The notes under the pieces are model-generated. The model ran no database searches, was not told where the DNA came from, and worked only from the letters and a program-made list of their open reading frames with translations. The position numbers were made by a program, and so were the translations under genes. A DNA stretch of 64,000 bases, taken from contig CM030711.1 in assembly GCA_017979445.1 (NCBI GenBank), forward strand, positions 4,867,221-4,931,220, read 5' to 3'. This stretch comes from Akebia trifoliata (taxonomy: Eukaryota; Streptophyta; Magnoliopsida; Ranunculales; Lardizabalaceae). Of the stretch, positions 62,361 through 64,000 are shown piece by piece (the first letter of the stretch is position 1; every line of letters starts with the position of its first letter).

Positions 62361-64000
62361 CTGTAATGAGGAGAAAAGAAGATGTCACTCAATAGGTAAA
62401 TTTGACCATTTAATTATGTTTTGAGTTTGAATTTGAAATTTGAAGAGACCAATAAACCCTTGCAATGCCAGATATCTATTTTACAAAATCCAAGATAGCT
62501 GAATGCTAGTGAAGCACTCATTTTGGATGAATTTCATAGGCTAAAAGGAAGCTCATCACATAGCCAAAGTTGAGTTTGGTACTTATGCACAACACCACCA
62601 AAATAGCATACCAAGAAAGTCACTCTCTGAGATTCTTTTTTAAAGCCGAAAAAAAGAAAATCTTTTTTATAGGGAAAAAATCTTTTTCAAAGTAATACAA
62701 ACAAAAATACATAATATTAAAAGTAACACAAATTCAGAAGTATTAAAAAGGATGGACAAACATGGCTGCAAGCCATGAAAAATTGTGATGGGACACATAT
62801 AAGGTGCCTGACATATTAACGTTGAGAACACAAAATGCTACCACTTATATACGAAAGTATTATAATATAATAATTTCCTTCAATGAAAGTAAATTTCATA
62901 TCAATACAAAGAATTTCCAATATCAAAGCATGGTTGTGTTTAACAACTTAATACGTAAGTGTAATGGAGATGGAATACACCAATACTCATTCCTAAGTCA
63001 TTTAATAGAAAATCACTAAAATTAGAGAGTATACTATCATACGTGTTAGGATGTGCCTGGAGCACATAGACACACATATGTGTGATGATACACATGCAAC
63101 ACGACCAAAATTATAAAAATGGATTGTCAATGTTACATGAATTGAAAGGCTACAAGAATGCATAAGGGAAGACATCTTCTTATCTTACGTTTTTTTTCGT
63201 TCTAATGCAACAGGGTGTTCCCACGCCCTGTGGGATTAATTATGCCCTACCACAACAAACATGCGTATTGGGTAAAGTTGCAGGTGAGGAAACTCAATCT
63301 CACAACCCTAGAGAGACATCTTCTTGCCTTAGATAAGGGGAAAAGTACTTTATGTGGAATGTACCCATCCATGAAAAAGGGGGTAAATGCAAGACACACA
63401 CTCATCTTCTAGTCTTTGGACAAGGAAAAAAGTACTTTATGTGGAATGTGCTCATCCATGAAAAAGTGGGAAAAAACAAAACAAGAGCACACACATACAC
63501 ATAGGCCCATGTGAGCAAAATTTCAAAACTTTTGTGAGTATTCTTCTTCAACACCCCCTTATACCACAACAAGAAAAATAGAAATAAGATTGGAGCTAAA
63601 CCCACAACAATCCACATTAGAAGAAAAGAAGCACAAAAAGTCCAAGCAGATACACGAGCACCTATCACCACCTTCCCATGTGGTGGTACCAAAACTAACT
63701 AGTGTTACAAAACTTGATGAGTCAACTCAAGAACCAAGCAACTCAACTAATAATATTCCTAATTGGATCACCAAATAACTTGCTTTCTTCAACATGCTTA
63801 ATTGAAGATCTAGGCCAAGTTAATTGAAAAAAAGCGATAAAGTTAATTCCAGAGCAAAAATTGGTCAAGAATAGCCTTAGTTCTTGGTCAAGACTTTTCC
63901 CAAAAGATTGAGATTGGCTAAACAAATCTTGTCTACATCAATCTCTATCTTTTTTGGTCTTCCCCCACTTTAAAACATTCAACTTGCACACTCATTATAA
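62361..64000. other. First visible intron of the PurK-PurE gene, to the right edge
   Basis: No exon of the missing N-terminal part could be found on the minus strand, so this intron is longer than 1.6 kb. It includes an imperfect tandem repeat at about 63330-63500 (AGTACTTTATGTGGAATGT at 63344 and 63431, period 87). No other gene is seen. Confidence 0.55.

Noticed and set aside
63215..63412. Frame of 65 codons in the last intron as a missing PurK exon
   Set aside because: On the wrong strand and without similarity to the ATP-grasp or Rossmann part expected upstream of residue DKYLQKVHF.

Overview
This is a nuclear window from a flowering plant, most likely a eudicot; I cannot name the species. 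The evidence is AT-rich DNA, GT-AG introns, plant-type TRAF/MATH, BLUS1-like and PurK-PurE genes, and dense plant transposons (Ty1-copia, LINEs, hAT, Mutator-like and Harbinger-like MITEs). No rRNA, tRNA, CRISPR or prokaryotic feature was seen.

Layout. (1) 1-100 may hold the last codons of a + strand membrane-anchored protein. (2) 1950-31215, minus strand: a complete, very long MATH/TRAF-domain gene of the MUSE13/MUSE14 (TRAF1a/b) type. I assembled 12 coding exons that join in frame to 1103 codons, plus a 5' UTR exon. Its introns are full of transposons; intron 10 (9.4 kb) holds a decayed copia element and a LINE. (3) 32.85-49.9 kb: a direct tandem, 3'-truncated duplicate of the gene's 5' half (unit A about 9.69-31.86 kb, unit B about 32.85-49.90 kb). 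Copy B keeps all eight exons 2-9 at identical lengths with intact splice sites, then meets a stop in exon 10, giving a predicted 421-residue MATH-only protein. (4) 52245-53948, plus strand: an intronless BLUS1-like Ste20-type kinase. (5) 55001-62360 and beyond the right edge, minus strand: phosphoribosylaminoimidazole carboxylase (PurK-PurE fusion), 13 exons seen, N-terminus outside the window; one intron holds a LINE with a copia fragment nested in it.

How the genes relate. The TRAF gene and its partial copy are the only functionally linked pair: in Arabidopsis this family controls turnover of NLR immune receptors and autophagy factors, so a duplicate that keeps the MATH domain but loses the C-terminal 60% is a natural candidate for an interfering or regulatory product, or simply a young pseudogene. 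The kinase (blue-light stomatal opening) and the purine enzyme are unrelated neighbours, convergently transcribed.

The duplication can be ordered against transposon insertions: elements shared by A and B predate it, while a hAT MITE with perfect 8-bp target duplication and a 381-bp hairpin MITE are found only in B at sites that are empty in A, so they came later. This argues against an assembly artefact.
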